Shown: positions 18,583 to 28,054, counted from the first letter of the stretch. The stretch: DNA of 64,000 nucleotides from Candidatus Pullibacteroides excrementavium (GCA_017694335.1 JADIMZ010000034.1:1-64000), one strand, 5' to 3'. Numbers and translations: made by a program. Notes: a model not told the origin generated them from the sequence alone.

Positions 18583-20156
18583 CGGATTGCGATTCCGGGT
18601 TCTATCTTCCAATCCGCGATAGTGCGTTTCTCCCTGTCGAAGCTGATACCCACCTTCACTATCGGCAAGCTGCAGAGAGCAAAACGTTCAGCATAGTCCT
18701 TCAAGTTGATTTGTTCCATCGCAGCACCGGCATCCTTGCCCAGCTTCAATTCTATCAGATACAAAGTATTCTCACTGCACATCACCACGTCCACCCGCCC
18801 CCGAGGTGTATGCACTTCCACATCCGCATAAGCTCCTAACAAACTGAAGATAATGTAAAGCACTTGCTGGTAATGTCCCTCGTAATCGGTATTATCGCAA
18901 TAAGGCACAGTGGACAGGAATGCCTGGATTTCCCGCAGGCAGCCCTCCATATCGTTCCTCCGCAAAGCACGCGCCATCGAGACGATTGCCACCGAAGTCT
19001 GCCGGGTATCGGCCGTCAGGTAATACGGAACCAAACTCCGCATCAAACCCAAACGGACTTCCTTGTTGGGAATGCCCAAAGTGTAGGTTTGAAAGTCGGG
19101 GTCTTTCCCTTTCATCGTAACATACCCGCTCTGATACAGCAAAGGCATGATGCTGTGCATCGTTTCTGTCGGAGCATCGAAATCTTCTTCCTGCGCCTCC
19201 ATCGGCTGGCCCAATTGCGCCGGACCGAGAGCATATTTCCGGAGCATCTCGATCAGGAAGGTAGGCGTCCCGCTGCCGAACCAATACGAGGCAATCTTCC
19301 AGTTCGAAAAAGCGCTCAGCAGGCTGTATGGATTGTATATGTCTGGCGAGGGCCAGCAAAAGTGGTAGCCGTCATACATCTCCTTGAGCCTGGCCAGGGC
19401 ATCCTCCTCGTCCATCCCCAAGGGTTCCGCCAAGAGCGCCACGTCCGGCCGCATCTGCTCCCGCAGCTCTTCCTCGCTTATGCCGCAGAGGGCCGCGTAA
19501 TCCGGATGCATGCTGATATTGGATACGTTGTTCAGCTCGCTGAAGATGCTCAACTGGGAAAACTTGGTAATGCCCGTCAGGAAAACAAAACGCAGATAAG
19601 GGTCGCAAGCCTTCAAGGGGCTGTAGAAGTTCCGCATCACATCGCGCAGGGCAGGAAGATCGGTTTCTTCATGCACCACGTCCAAGAGCGGGGCATCGTA
19701 TTCGTCAATCAGCACCACCACTTGCTTCCCGCTTTGCTTGCAGGCTTGCCGGATCAAATTGGCCAACCTGTTGTTAAGGCCACTAACATCCTGTTTCAAT
19801 GCATATTGCGTTTCATAAGCCCGCAATTGGAAGTCCAGCATGCTTTCAAGCTGTTCCTTGTCCACATGCTTGGCCATGCTCATGTCGAAGTGCAGCACGG
19901 GATGTCGATTCCATTCCGTTTCCAATTTCTCGATAGCCAATCCTTGGAACAATTCCCTGCGGCCTTCAAAATAGCTATGCAGCGTGGAAACCAGCAGGGA
20001 TTTGCCAAAACGGCGGGGACGGCTCAGGAACAGGTAATTGCTGTCCGAATGAGTCATACGGTAAACATATTCCGTCTTGTCGATATAAAGGAAACCATTC
20101 TCCCTCAAAACCGAGAATGTCTGCGTCCCTACCGGGTATCTCCTTCTTACTTCCAT
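18579..20156 (-). CDS. AAA-ATPase-like / PD-(D/E)XK nuclease family protein
   Basis: A 525-residue protein of the PF09820 (AAA-ATPase-like) plus PF08011 (PDDEXK_9) type. Visible are the P-loop region [14 protein letters not shown] (about 46-59), Walker B VVVLIDEYDAPLL (about 146-158), and a C-terminal nuclease core RVDVVMCSENTLYLIELKLG with D...E-x-K (about 454-473). The role of this amplified Bacteroidota family is not established; defence or genome maintenance is guessed. I start at MEVRRRYPVGTQTF because a TATATTTG promoter box at 20199-20206 puts transcription start inside the longer frame and the decayed paralogue starts at the equivalent place. Downstream genes overlap by ATGA. Confidence 0.85.
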   Translation of the reverse strand: MEVRRRYPVGTQTFSVLRENGFLYIDKTEYVYRMTHSDSNYLFLSRPRRFGKSLLVSTLHSYFEGRRELFQGLAIEKLETEWNRHPVLHFDMSMAKHVDKEQLESMLDFQLRAYETQYALKQDVSGLNNRLANLIRQACKQSGKQVVVLIDEYDAPLLDVVHEETDLPALRDVMRNFYSPLKACDPYLRFVFLTGITKFSQLSIFSELNNVSNISMHPDYAALCGISEEELREQMRPDVALLAEPLGMDEEDALARLKEMYDGYHFCWPSPDIYNPYSLLSAFSNWKIASYWFGSGTPTFLIEMLRKYALGPAQLGQPMEAQEEDFDAPTETMHSIMPLLYQSGYVTMKGKDPDFQTYTLGIPNKEVRLGLMRSLVPYYLTADTRQTSVAIVSMARALRRNDMEGCLREIQAFLSTVPYCDNTDYEGHYQQVLYIIFSLLGAYADVEVHTPRGRVDVVMCSENTLYLIELKLGKDAGAAMEQINLKDYAERFALCSLPIVKVGISFDREKRTIADWKIEPGIAIR

Positions 20157-20198
20157 GGAAAAAATCTTTTGCACCTCAAGCACTCCCGCTTGCCCTTG

Positions 20199-20206
20199 CA
20201 AATATA
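20199..20206 (-). promoter_or_regulatory. TATATTTG promoter box of the ATPase-MNT cassette
   Basis: TATATTTG on the minus strand fits TAnnTTTG and would start transcription near 20192, giving a 35-nt leader before the ATG at 20156. No clear -33 motif is present. Confidence 0.5.
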
Positions 20207-20239
20207 AACGATTTTCCGCGCCTCTCTATCCCCCTCTAT

Positions 20240-20280
20240 AAAAAGCGTAAACCGCCCTGCCTGGAGGCAAAGCGGCTTAC
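20240..20280 (-). terminator. Intrinsic terminator after the OmpA-family gene
   Basis: On the minus strand GTAAGCCGC pairs with GCGGTTTAC (8 of 9), with an inner GCC/GGC pair, and ends GC followed by five T. It lies 34 nt after the stop of the OmpA-like gene and separates the export operon from the ATPase cassette. Confidence 0.75.
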
Positions 20281-20313
20281 AAAGCGCAGATCATCAATTA
20301 TTTTAACTAACCC

Positions 20314-22875
20314 CTATTCCAAGATTACGGCACGGTTCAGTTCCGGCAAGGAATACCGGTTGTTCTCGGCTCCGATAGCCTTGATAATAAGACGGTCGGC
20401 CGGGATATGGTAACGAGTCTGCATCAGATTGTAGACATACTGTACACGTTGCTCGCTCAACTGCTGGTTGCGGGCAGGATAGCCAGTTTCCGCATCGGCG
20501 CAACCGGTAATGGTGAATACCTTGTCCTTGTCGAGCGCAATCACATTACGGATATAGAAATCCAAATGGAACAGCTCCCGCGTACTCAAGGTGGTCTGGC
20601 CTATTTCAAAGAACACGGCGCCTTCGGAAACCGTGCCGGCAAAGACAGTGTCAGGACGGGCAAGCAAGGAATCAAGCACGGCTTTGGAGACCACGGTATC
20701 GCTCGGGCAAACCACTGCCGTCTTGGCTGCCGATACCGTATCCTGCAACTTTTCTACACCGGACAAGGAATCTTCGCTGGCCAGTTCTTCTACCGGAGCG
20801 ACCATTTCCACCGCTGGCATTTCAGACAGGCTGCGAACCCGTTCAAACCCGGTCTTGCCCAGATTAACCGAAACACCCAAGGTGACAGAAGTCAAACCCA
20901 GCACGCCACCTTGCGTGGCCTTAGTGATGGATTCCTTGGTAACCAACTGGGTCAAGGTCAAGTTCAAATCCACCCGTTTGCTCAGACGGATATTGTTGAT
21001 CAAACCGGCACCCACGGCAAACTCGTTGTCATGCGCCTTTGGTCCGTCCAAAGAATAGGAATACAACCATCCTGCAGTCACATAAGGCACAAAATCCCAC
21101 AGACGGTCTTCTTTGTAGCCGCCAATCGTGTTGGAGATATTCCACAAAGCATCCCCATGCAAATAGGAAATGCCGAATTTTTCAGGATAAGGCATCGATT
21201 CGGTAGCCGGTGCATACGGGGTTTCCACCGTAGCATACCCGCGCGCGCTCAAACCGGTATAACCGATACGCAGCCCCACATCCGGCGTGAACCATTTGCC
21301 CACATAGATATTCAAAGCCGGAGAAATGCGTCCTCCTGCCGAACCGCCTGCGCTGCGGCTGTTTTCCAGTACCAGGAAGTGAACGCCGCCATCGGCTCCT
21401 ACAAAGAAGTTATCGAAGAACTTGTTGGTCTTGTATGGGCCACGGATTACTTTGCCGGTGGAATCACGGTTGGTGGTATTCCAAATCATATCCGGCACAA
21501 TAACCCGTTCGAAATCGGTTCCGCCCAGATTGACAGAAATACCCACCGTCACAGAACTCATTCCAGCTACACCATTTCCATTGGGAAGGATGGAATTGGG
21601 CATGATATATTGCCGACCTTCGAGCGTCAAATCCACACGGTCGCTGATCCGCAGCACGTTGAGCAAACCAAAACCCAAGCCTAATTCGTTATTGCCAGCA
21701 CCTTCACGCCCCGGCAAGGGGAAAGAATGAATCCATCCCGCACTCAGGTAAGGCACAAAATCCCAGAAGCGTTCTTTCTTGTACCCGCCTATCGTATTGG
21801 ATATGTTCCACATGATATCCCCATGCAAATTCGAGTAACCAAGATGGACACCATCCCGAATCGTCAGGCCTGCATAGCCGATACGCGCCCCTACGGTCGG
21901 AGAGAACCATTTACCCACATTTACGTCCAAGGCAGGGGATATCCGGCTCTTCCAGGCATGGATGATTCCGTTCTCGTTTTCCAACAATTGTAATCCGCCG
22001 CCCACAGATACAAAGAAGTTGTCGAAAAAGCGATTGGTCTTATACGGCCCCCGGATGATGTTCCCGTTCTCATCGCGATTGGAACCAAGTTCAATATTCT
22101 CTGTCCAAACACTGCGGCGATCACGATTGATCGGATGCCAGGAAAGGAAATCCGGCGAGGCAATATTGAAATCCAAGCCCACCGTTACCGACGACATGCC
22201 GGCAACGCCTCCCATTCCGGGATTGACGGCATCTTCCTTGAAAAGCAACTGCCGGAATTCAAGGGTGAAATCCATCCAGTCGGTCAGATAGATTTTGTTC
22301 AGCAAACCGGCACCGGCAGCAAATTCGTTGTTAGACAAGCCTGCTCCATCGCGCGAATTGGTACGCAGCAAACCTGCCGTGAGGTAAGGCACGAACTCCC
22401 AGCGGCGATCGGCCCGGTATCCGCCCAACAAGTTGGAAATGTTCCAAAGCACATCTCCATGCAAATAGGTGAATCCCATCCGTTTCCGCCATACTCCATC
22501 CGAATACTGCTCATAAGCATAGCCTGAAGGTTTGTTAGTCCAGCCCCGAGCCGTAAGTCCCGAATACCCCACCCTCAAACCGATGGAAGGAGTAAGCCAT
22601 TTGCCCACATACAGATTGAAAGCCGGAGAAATCTGTCCTCCAAGGCCTCCATAATTGTCTCCAGCACTCAACAACCCATTGAGTCCACCAGAAACACCAA
22701 CAAAAAAGTCTCCGGAAAAGACAGGTCCATAGAGCAAAGCTGTCTGCCTTACTCTTTTGGGAACCTCCCTCTTCCGGTCTTGCCCAGCGTTCTCTCCATG
22801 AACCGGAGAGATAACTCCGCTGGAAAGCAAGGATAGAATCAGCAACACGCCGAAGCATTGTCTACTTACTTTCAT
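20314..22875 (-). CDS. OmpA-family outer membrane protein with three barrel-like repeats
   Basis: The 853-residue protein has a signal peptide (MKVSRQCFGVLLILSLLSSG), three homologous blocks of about 190-220 residues (about 45-250, 285-475, 500-720) and a C-terminal OmpA-like peptidoglycan-binding domain (ITGCADAETGYPARNQQLSE, about 760-853). Each block repeats the pattern F(F)DNFFVxxGG, RISPAxNxYVGKWFTP, LHGDxxWNISNxxGGY, WDFVPYxxAGW and (G/T)SVTVG. Alternating strands suggest an outer-membrane barrel per block. I start at 22875, at the signal peptide; the longer frame overlaps the phosphatase gene. It probably anchors or assists export of the polysaccharide. Confidence 0.8.
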   Translation of the reverse strand: MKVSRQCFGVLLILSLLSSGVISPVHGENAGQDRKREVPKRVRQTALLYGPVFSGDFFVGVSGGLNGLLSAGDNYGGLGGQISPAFNLYVGKWLTPSIGLRVGYSGLTARGWTNKPSGYAYEQYSDGVWRKRMGFTYLHGDVLWNISNLLGGYRADRRWEFVPYLTAGLLRTNSRDGAGLSNNEFAAGAGLLNKIYLTDWMDFTLEFRQLLFKEDAVNPGMGGVAGMSSVTVGLDFNIASPDFLSWHPINRDRRSVWTENIELGSNRDENGNIIRGPYKTNRFFDNFFVSVGGGLQLLENENGIIHAWKSRISPALDVNVGKWFSPTVGARIGYAGLTIRDGVHLGYSNLHGDIMWNISNTIGGYKKERFWDFVPYLSAGWIHSFPLPGREGAGNNELGLGFGLLNVLRISDRVDLTLEGRQYIMPNSILPNGNGVAGMSSVTVGISVNLGGTDFERVIVPDMIWNTTNRDSTGKVIRGPYKTNKFFDNFFVGADGGVHFLVLENSRSAGGSAGGRISPALNIYVGKWFTPDVGLRIGYTGLSARGYATVETPYAPATESMPYPEKFGISYLHGDALWNISNTIGGYKEDRLWDFVPYVTAGWLYSYSLDGPKAHDNEFAVGAGLINNIRLSKRVDLNLTLTQLVTKESITKATQGGVLGLTSVTLGVSVNLGKTGFERVRSLSEMPAVEMVAPVEELASEDSLSGVEKLQDTVSAAKTAVVCPSDTVVSKAVLDSLLARPDTVFAGTVSEGAVFFEIGQTTLSTRELFHLDFYIRNVIALDKDKVFTITGCADAETGYPARNQQLSEQRVQYVYNLMQTRYHIPADRLIIKAIGAENNRYSLPELNRAVILE

Positions 22876-22903
22876 AACCCCTAAAATTTTATTTGTTTCC
22901 CGA

Positions 22904-23629
22904 TTATATAAGTTTTTCCTTGTTGTTCCGCACCAAGACAGCCACTTCGGCTGCCATCTTGCGCGACAGTTCGGTAGCCGACAACCTGTGCCAATACGAA
23001 CGGGAGTGGATATCGCAGCCCACATGCTGATAGTATCCCTCTTTGAGCAGAAACCCGGCCCTTTGGCAAACCGCCTTGCCATAATATCCGGCCAGCGAAG
23101 GCAGGTTCAATTGCAAAGCGATATTGTTTTTCTTTAGCTTGTCGTATTCCTCCTTGCCCATATACAGATATCGTTCCGGATGAGCCAGCACGGGGAAGTA
23201 CCCCTGTTCCTTTATCCGATCCAGCAGGGACCAGAAATTGAAAGGCGCTCCGGCAAACGAAGTCTCTACCAGAACCCGCCGCTGCCCCAATGTCAGCAGA
23301 TCTTTTTTTTCCAGCCGTTCGGAAAAACCGGCATCCAACATATATTCAGCGGCCAGGCGCAATGCCATTTTACCACTATAGCGTTCCTTCAGCAAACCGA
23401 AACGCTCTTCCAGGGCCTCCGTGGTGTTCGGCATGTCTTCAGCCACATGGGGCGTGAGCCAAAGGCAAGCCACTCCCGCCTTTTCCAGTTCCGCCAATAA
23501 TTCCAACGACTGTTCCATCTGCTGCAGTCCGTCATCCACGCCCGGCAGCAAATGGGAATGGCAGTCGTAAAAGCCGCGGAAGAAACCATTCTTCCCCAAG
23601 CTAATCTTGCTTCGTCTGATCCACCACAT
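22904..23629 (-). CDS. CpsB/CapC-family PHP-type tyrosine phosphatase
   Basis: A 241-residue metal-dependent phosphatase of the PHP fold: CHSHLLPGVDDG at 23-34, LTPHV, LAHPERYLYM and GCDIHSR provide the usual metal-binding histidines and aspartates. It should dephosphorylate the tyrosine cluster of the BY-kinase Wzc encoded directly upstream (2 nt spacing), cycling its state during polymer synthesis. Length and motifs match the family. Confidence 0.88.
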   Translation of the reverse strand: MWWIRRSKISLGKNGFFRGFYDCHSHLLPGVDDGLQQMEQSLELLAELEKAGVACLWLTPHVAEDMPNTTEALEERFGLLKERYSGKMALRLAAEYMLDAGFSERLEKKDLLTLGQRRVLVETSFAGAPFNFWSLLDRIKEQGYFPVLAHPERYLYMGKEEYDKLKKNNIALQLNLPSLAGYYGKAVCQRAGFLLKEGYYQHVGCDIHSRSYWHRLSATELSRKMAAEVAVLVRNNKEKLI

Positions 23630-23631
23630 CC

Positions 23632-26025
23632 TTATTCGCCCTTTCCGTAAGCGTATCCATAACCGTAACCGTACCCATAGCCGTTCCCATAACGGTGATA
23701 CCGATGGTTCTCGCTTACCACGCCATTCAGAACCAAGGACATCTTGGGATACTTCTGCTCTACATGCAGCTTCTTGATTTCCGGCAGCAGGCTCTTATCG
23801 AACAGACCGGCTCTTACCACGAACAAGGAGCGATCGGCCACTTGCGCTACCAGCGAAGCATCGGCTACAATGCCGGTCGGAGGGCAATCCATCAATATGT
23901 AATCGTAATGTCCACGCAAAGCCTTCAACAACATCGACAAGCCCTCGCCGGCCAGCAGCTCCGCCGGATTAGGAGGAAGGGAACCGACCGGAATCAGGTC
24001 TAGATTGTCATACATCTTGCAAACAATACGGTTGGCATCCATCGTCGGATTGTTCAGGTAATCGGCCACCCCTTCCGTGTACTTCACGCCCGAAACTTCG
24101 CTCAAAGAAGCCTTGCGCAAATCCAAGTCAATCAACAAGGTCTTCTTTCCTTTGATAGCCAATGCCATCCCCAGGTTCAAGGTCGTGAAGGTCTTTCCGC
24201 TGTCCGGGAAAAGCGATATTACCATGATAGCCTCCGAAGCGCTTCCTTTCCCTACCATGAATTCCAGATTGGTACGCAGAATACGGAAAGCCTCGTTGAT
24301 TACATCCCGGCTTTTTTCTTTCACCACCAAAGGCGCGGCCAAGCGGGTCCTGCGGGCGGCCGGCAGGAACTTCCTCTTCTTCGATACCAAAGGAATTTCT
24401 CCCACCAAAGAGATATCCATGTTTTCCAAATCCTTGCGCCCTCTCACTGTGGTATTGAGCGTTTCTATCAAAAAGATAGCTACCGCCGGCAAAGCCACGC
24501 CCAGCACCACGGCCAGCAGCAATATCATCATCTTGTTGGGACTGCCCGGGATCTTGGGACCGTCCGGAGGCGTGATTACCCGGGTATTGTAGGCGGTAAA
24601 TGCCTGCGACAGTTCGTTTTCCTCCCTCTTTTGCAAGAGGTACAGATACAAGGCCTCCTTCACTTTCTGCTGGCGTTCGAACGACAACAGGTGCTTGGCC
24701 TGTACCGGACTGGCCGCTATCTGGGTGTTGGACTGCGCCTGGTAATTCTTCAAGCTGGAAATCTGCAGGTTCAAGTTTTCTTCCTGATTGTCGATAGCGG
24801 TGATGATGTTCTGCCGCATCTCAGCCAAAGCCCGATCCATGTTCTGCACCAAAGGATTCCTCTCCCCGCTGCTGGCCAAAAGATTGTTGCGTTGCAACAG
24901 CTGCTGGTTGTAAAGGTCAATCTGCTGGCCCACTTCCGAACCTTCGGCATTCAAAGTGGCCGGCAGCAGCTGGTTCTTCTTGCTCTCGTCTATCATATAA
25001 GAGCGTATGTACCGCACCATCGCCAACTGGTTGTTCAAGGCCAGCAACTGGTCCTCCACTTCGCTAGCCTTAGTCAGATACAAACCGTACGAAGCCTGCA
25101 CGTCGGGAAGCAGGTTCTCGCTCTTGTATTCCGAAATATCCTCGTCCACCGTACCCAGTTCCTGCTCGATGACTTCCAAGCGGTCGTCGATAAACATGGA
25201 GGTGCTCACCGTAAGCTGGTTCTTGTCCTTGACCCAGTTTTCGTTATAGATAAGAATCAGCATATTGAGCAGGTCTTCCGCCCGCTGAGGGCTGACGTCC
25301 TTTATGGAAAGGTCCACCACGGTCGACTCTTTCTGGCTCAGCATCACCGTCAAGACTTTGGAATACCGAGCAGCTGCCGCTTCTATACCTGAATAAGACA
25401 CCTTTATCGGGGAGGCGTCCTGCCAATCAAAATATGCCGTTTTCCGCACGATTACCCGACCCACCGGAGTCTGCAAGGTATCCCCGATCCGGCCTTCCAT
25501 CTCTTTCACGGTCCCGGCTTTCTCGCCTTTCAGCCTGAAATCGCCCAGGAGCAGGCTATCCCCGCCCAAAAGGGAAAGCTGCAACGAAGCCGACACTTCT
25601 CCCATATCCAGGAAAGCCACTTTTACAGGCAGTTGGAAGCCATACAGGGTGGGATTGTACAACCAGCCCTCGGCTCGGTAGTCAACGCCTAAGTCCAGCC
25701 TTTCCACCACTTCCCGCATCAGCGCCGGGGACTGCAGGGCGATGATTTCATTGTTCACATTGGTGTTTTCCTTGAAAAGGCCTAACTCGGCAAATGCCTC
25801 AGTACCCGAGCTAATGGAATTTCCTGTGGAAGTCTCTTTGAGCAGAAGGGTCGCCGAACGGGTATAGACGGGTTCCGTACGCTTTATAAAAAAGAAAGCC
25901 ACTACCAATGCAGCGGCCACGCAAATCACGAACCACTTCCATCGTGCCAGGCACCAGGAAACAAAGTCCTTGAGTGTAATGAAGTTATCAGAATCTTGCT
26001 TGGGAAGGTTAAGCTGTTCTGCCAT
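23632..26025 (-). CDS. wzc: Wzc-type polysaccharide co-polymerase with BY-kinase domain
   Basis: The 797-residue inner membrane protein has TM helices at about 31-48 and 498-521 flanking a large periplasmic Wzz/GumC domain with coiled coils, then a cytoplasmic tyrosine autokinase: Walker A SLFPDSGKT (about 604-612), Walker A' LLIDLDLR (630-637) and Walker B YILMDCPP (709-716). The C-terminal tail has eight tyrosines, mostly as GY repeats, at about 776-792. It controls chain length and couples synthesis to export through Wza (next gene upstream), with CpsB/CapC as the opposing phosphatase. Confidence 0.92.
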   Translation of the reverse strand: MAEQLNLPKQDSDNFITLKDFVSWCLARWKWFVICVAAALVVAFFFIKRTEPVYTRSATLLLKETSTGNSISSGTEAFAELGLFKENTNVNNEIIALQSPALMREVVERLDLGVDYRAEGWLYNPTLYGFQLPVKVAFLDMGEVSASLQLSLLGGDSLLLGDFRLKGEKAGTVKEMEGRIGDTLQTPVGRVIVRKTAYFDWQDASPIKVSYSGIEAAAARYSKVLTVMLSQKESTVVDLSIKDVSPQRAEDLLNMLILIYNENWVKDKNQLTVSTSMFIDDRLEVIEQELGTVDEDISEYKSENLLPDVQASYGLYLTKASEVEDQLLALNNQLAMVRYIRSYMIDESKKNQLLPATLNAEGSEVGQQIDLYNQQLLQRNNLLASSGERNPLVQNMDRALAEMRQNIITAIDNQEENLNLQISSLKNYQAQSNTQIAASPVQAKHLLSFERQQKVKEALYLYLLQKREENELSQAFTAYNTRVITPPDGPKIPGSPNKMMILLLAVVLGVALPAVAIFLIETLNTTVRGRKDLENMDISLVGEIPLVSKKRKFLPAARRTRLAAPLVVKEKSRDVINEAFRILRTNLEFMVGKGSASEAIMVISLFPDSGKTFTTLNLGMALAIKGKKTLLIDLDLRKASLSEVSGVKYTEGVADYLNNPTMDANRIVCKMYDNLDLIPVGSLPPNPAELLAGEGLSMLLKALRGHYDYILMDCPPTGIVADASLVAQVADRSLFVVRAGLFDKSLLPEIKKLHVEQKYPKMSLVLNGVVSENHRYHRYGNGYGYGYGYGYAYGKGE

Positions 26026-26068
26026 TTTTCTATCTGCTATTTATCCGACAATGTTTATACAAAAGCAC

Positions 26069-26896
26069 TTACATCACGATGGGCACAATAAGGGCGGCAA
26101 TCGTGGTGAACAAAGAAGCCAGCGAAATCCAGAACGAAGGCTGCAGGACCGTATTTCCGGCCGCCGTAGCCTGACGTGCCTTGGCCGGCAACGGGCGCAC
26201 GTACACTACATCGTTCTGTTGCAGGTAATAGGCCGGCGAGGCATAGAGTTCCTTGGCCGAGCAGAGGTTTACCGGGTAGACTTTCTGCTGCCCGTTTTCT
26301 TCCCGCAACACGGTTATGTCGGTCCTGCGTCCATGAATCGTCAAGTCCCCAGCCATGCTCAAGCCTTCCAGCAGCGTCACATGCTCTTGGTCTATGCTGA
26401 AACGCCCCGGTTGGTTCACCTCTCCGAGTACAGAAAAACCTAAATTCTTATATTCCACCGTCACTACTGGATTCTGCAACAGTTTCTTGTTTTCCAATTC
26501 ATTCTTGATATAAGAAGCCACATCCGAACGGGTCATCCCCTCCACATGCAGGTTTCCCAAAACCGGGAAATCGATATTGCCTTGGGGATCCAAGGTATAG
26601 ACCGACACGTATTCCCTCGAATTTGTAGAAATCCAAGAGTTATCTCCCAGATAAGGCTGGGTTATCGGCAGGTTGAACAAGGGGTTCAATTGCGGGTCCT
26701 GGCTGTTGACCACAATCGAAATCTTGTCTTCCGGCTTCAAGGTGATGGGCGTGGGATCGGCCACCGGCATGGCGATTTCCTGTATCGTATCGCCCTTGAC
26801 ATCTTGGAAATACGCCACCTGCTTATGTACCGAGCAGGAAGCGAAGAACAACAGCCCCCACACGGGCAGCAGCGCTCTAAAGACTCTGTGTCTCAT
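26069..26896 (-). CDS. wza: Wza-type polysaccharide export lipoprotein
   Basis: The 275-residue protein has a lipoprotein signal (VWGLLFFASCS, cysteine at about 21), a Poly_export domain (TLKPEDKISIVVNSQDP onward), an SLBB-like domain (NLGFSVLGEVNQPGRFSIDQ) and a C-terminal hydrophobic helix (WISLASLFTTIAALIVPIVM), as common in Bacteroidota Wza proteins. It forms the outer-membrane export channel working with Wzc. It starts 48 nt after the WecA-like gene. Confidence 0.9.
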   Translation of the reverse strand: MRHRVFRALLPVWGLLFFASCSVHKQVAYFQDVKGDTIQEIAMPVADPTPITLKPEDKISIVVNSQDPQLNPLFNLPITQPYLGDNSWISTNSREYVSVYTLDPQGNIDFPVLGNLHVEGMTRSDVASYIKNELENKKLLQNPVVTVEYKNLGFSVLGEVNQPGRFSIDQEHVTLLEGLSMAGDLTIHGRRTDITVLREENGQQKVYPVNLCSAKELYASPAYYLQQNDVVYVRPLPAKARQATAAGNTVLQPSFWISLASLFTTIAALIVPIVM

Positions 26897-26944
26897 GATG
26901 TTTCTTTTTCTATTTCTATTTTACCCTCTATCTCTTTTGCCTCT

Positions 26945-28054
26945 TTATTCCGCTTTGGCTTCGCGCTGACGACGCTTATAGCTCAGCCAGTAATTGAAGG
27001 CCGTATACAGCAGCACATCGCCCACCAGCAGGATATTGATGTTGACCCATCGGGCCAGCACCACGTTCATTACCGTCAAGAAAGCGGAAATCAGCACAAT
27101 CGTGATCATCGCCCAGCGGGCAGACACTCCGATGGCCAGGAGTTTGTGGTGTATATGGTTCTTGTCGGGCGTGAAGGGATTCTTGCCCGAACGGATCCGG
27201 ACAAAGAATACCCGCACCACATCCATGCAGGGCACCAGCAAAGGGGCGAATGCCGCCACCATGGTATTTATCCCGATGGCGGGCAGGGAAACGGAATTGG
27301 CTACACGCAAGCCGCAGAAAGCCAGAATCAAACCCATGGTCAAGGAGCCTGTATCGCCCATGAAGAGTTTCCGTCCCCGGTTCACGTTGCCGAACACATT
27401 ATAATAGAAGAACGGCAGCAAAGTGCCTACCGTGGCAAAGGAAAGCACGGCGTAAGCCAATTGGCGTTCTTCAATGAAGAGGACCCCGAAATAGCTCATC
27501 GCCACGATAGTCAAGCCGGAGGCTAGCCCGTCGATACCGTCTATCAGATTGATGGCATTGACAATGAACACCACCACCAGGATGGTCAGCAAAAAGCCCA
27601 GAGGCCTGTACAGTTGTTGTATCCCCAACACCCCGCCAAGATTGTGCAAGGCCAAGCCGGCAGCCACCAACAGTATGCCGCAGAGTATCTGCACGACAAA
27701 CTTGTTCTTGTAACGGACCCCGATCATATCGTCGACGATACCGGTAATATACAGCAGCAGCAAGGCGCAGCAGGTAAAGGATATCTCGGTGATATTGGTT
27801 TGTATGTTCCGCCACAGCTCGCCCTGGGCGAATGCGGTGTTAAGGCCCACCAGCAGGAGTATCGTAAAGAAGATGGAGGGCATGAACGCAATGCCTCCCA
27901 AGCGGGGAATGATGCCCTGATGGATTTTCCGGCTATCCACCGGGTCGAACAATCTTCGGCGGAACGACACCAGCAGTATCTTGGGAATCAGCACGCTAGT
28001 GAACACCGCGCTCACAAGGCAGGCCAACAGGGTGTTTATCAACCACATATCCAT
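26945..28054 (-). CDS. WecA-like undecaprenyl-phosphate sugar-1-phosphate transferase
   Basis: A 369-residue polytopic enzyme of the MraY/WecA family with about 10-11 TM helices. Motifs are DSRKIHQGIIPRLGGIAF, NAINLIDGIDGLASGL (the catalytic aspartate region), FMGDTGSLTMG and PDKNHIHHKLL, the histidine-rich cytoplasmic loop typical of WecA/TagO. It starts repeat-unit synthesis by moving a HexNAc-1-phosphate from its UDP donor to undecaprenyl phosphate. It is the first structural gene after UpxY. Confidence 0.9.
   Translation of the reverse strand: MDMWLINTLLACLVSAVFTSVLIPKILLVSFRRRLFDPVDSRKIHQGIIPRLGGIAFMPSIFFTILLLVGLNTAFAQGELWRNIQTNITEISFTCCALLLLYITGIVDDMIGVRYKNKFVVQILCGILLVAAGLALHNLGGVLGIQQLYRPLGFLLTILVVVFIVNAINLIDGIDGLASGLTIVAMSYFGVLFIEERQLAYAVLSFATVGTLLPFFYYNVFGNVNRGRKLFMGDTGSLTMGLILAFCGLRVANSVSLPAIGINTMVAAFAPLLVPCMDVVRVFFVRIRSGKNPFTPDKNHIHHKLLAIGVSARWAMITIVLISAFLTVMNVVLARWVNINILLVGDVLLYTAFNYWLSYKRRQREAKAE

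Noticed and set aside
22876-23082. A longer N-terminus for the OmpA-like protein
   Set aside because: The extra 69 residues lie within the phosphatase gene in another frame and would hide the signal peptide that begins at 22875.
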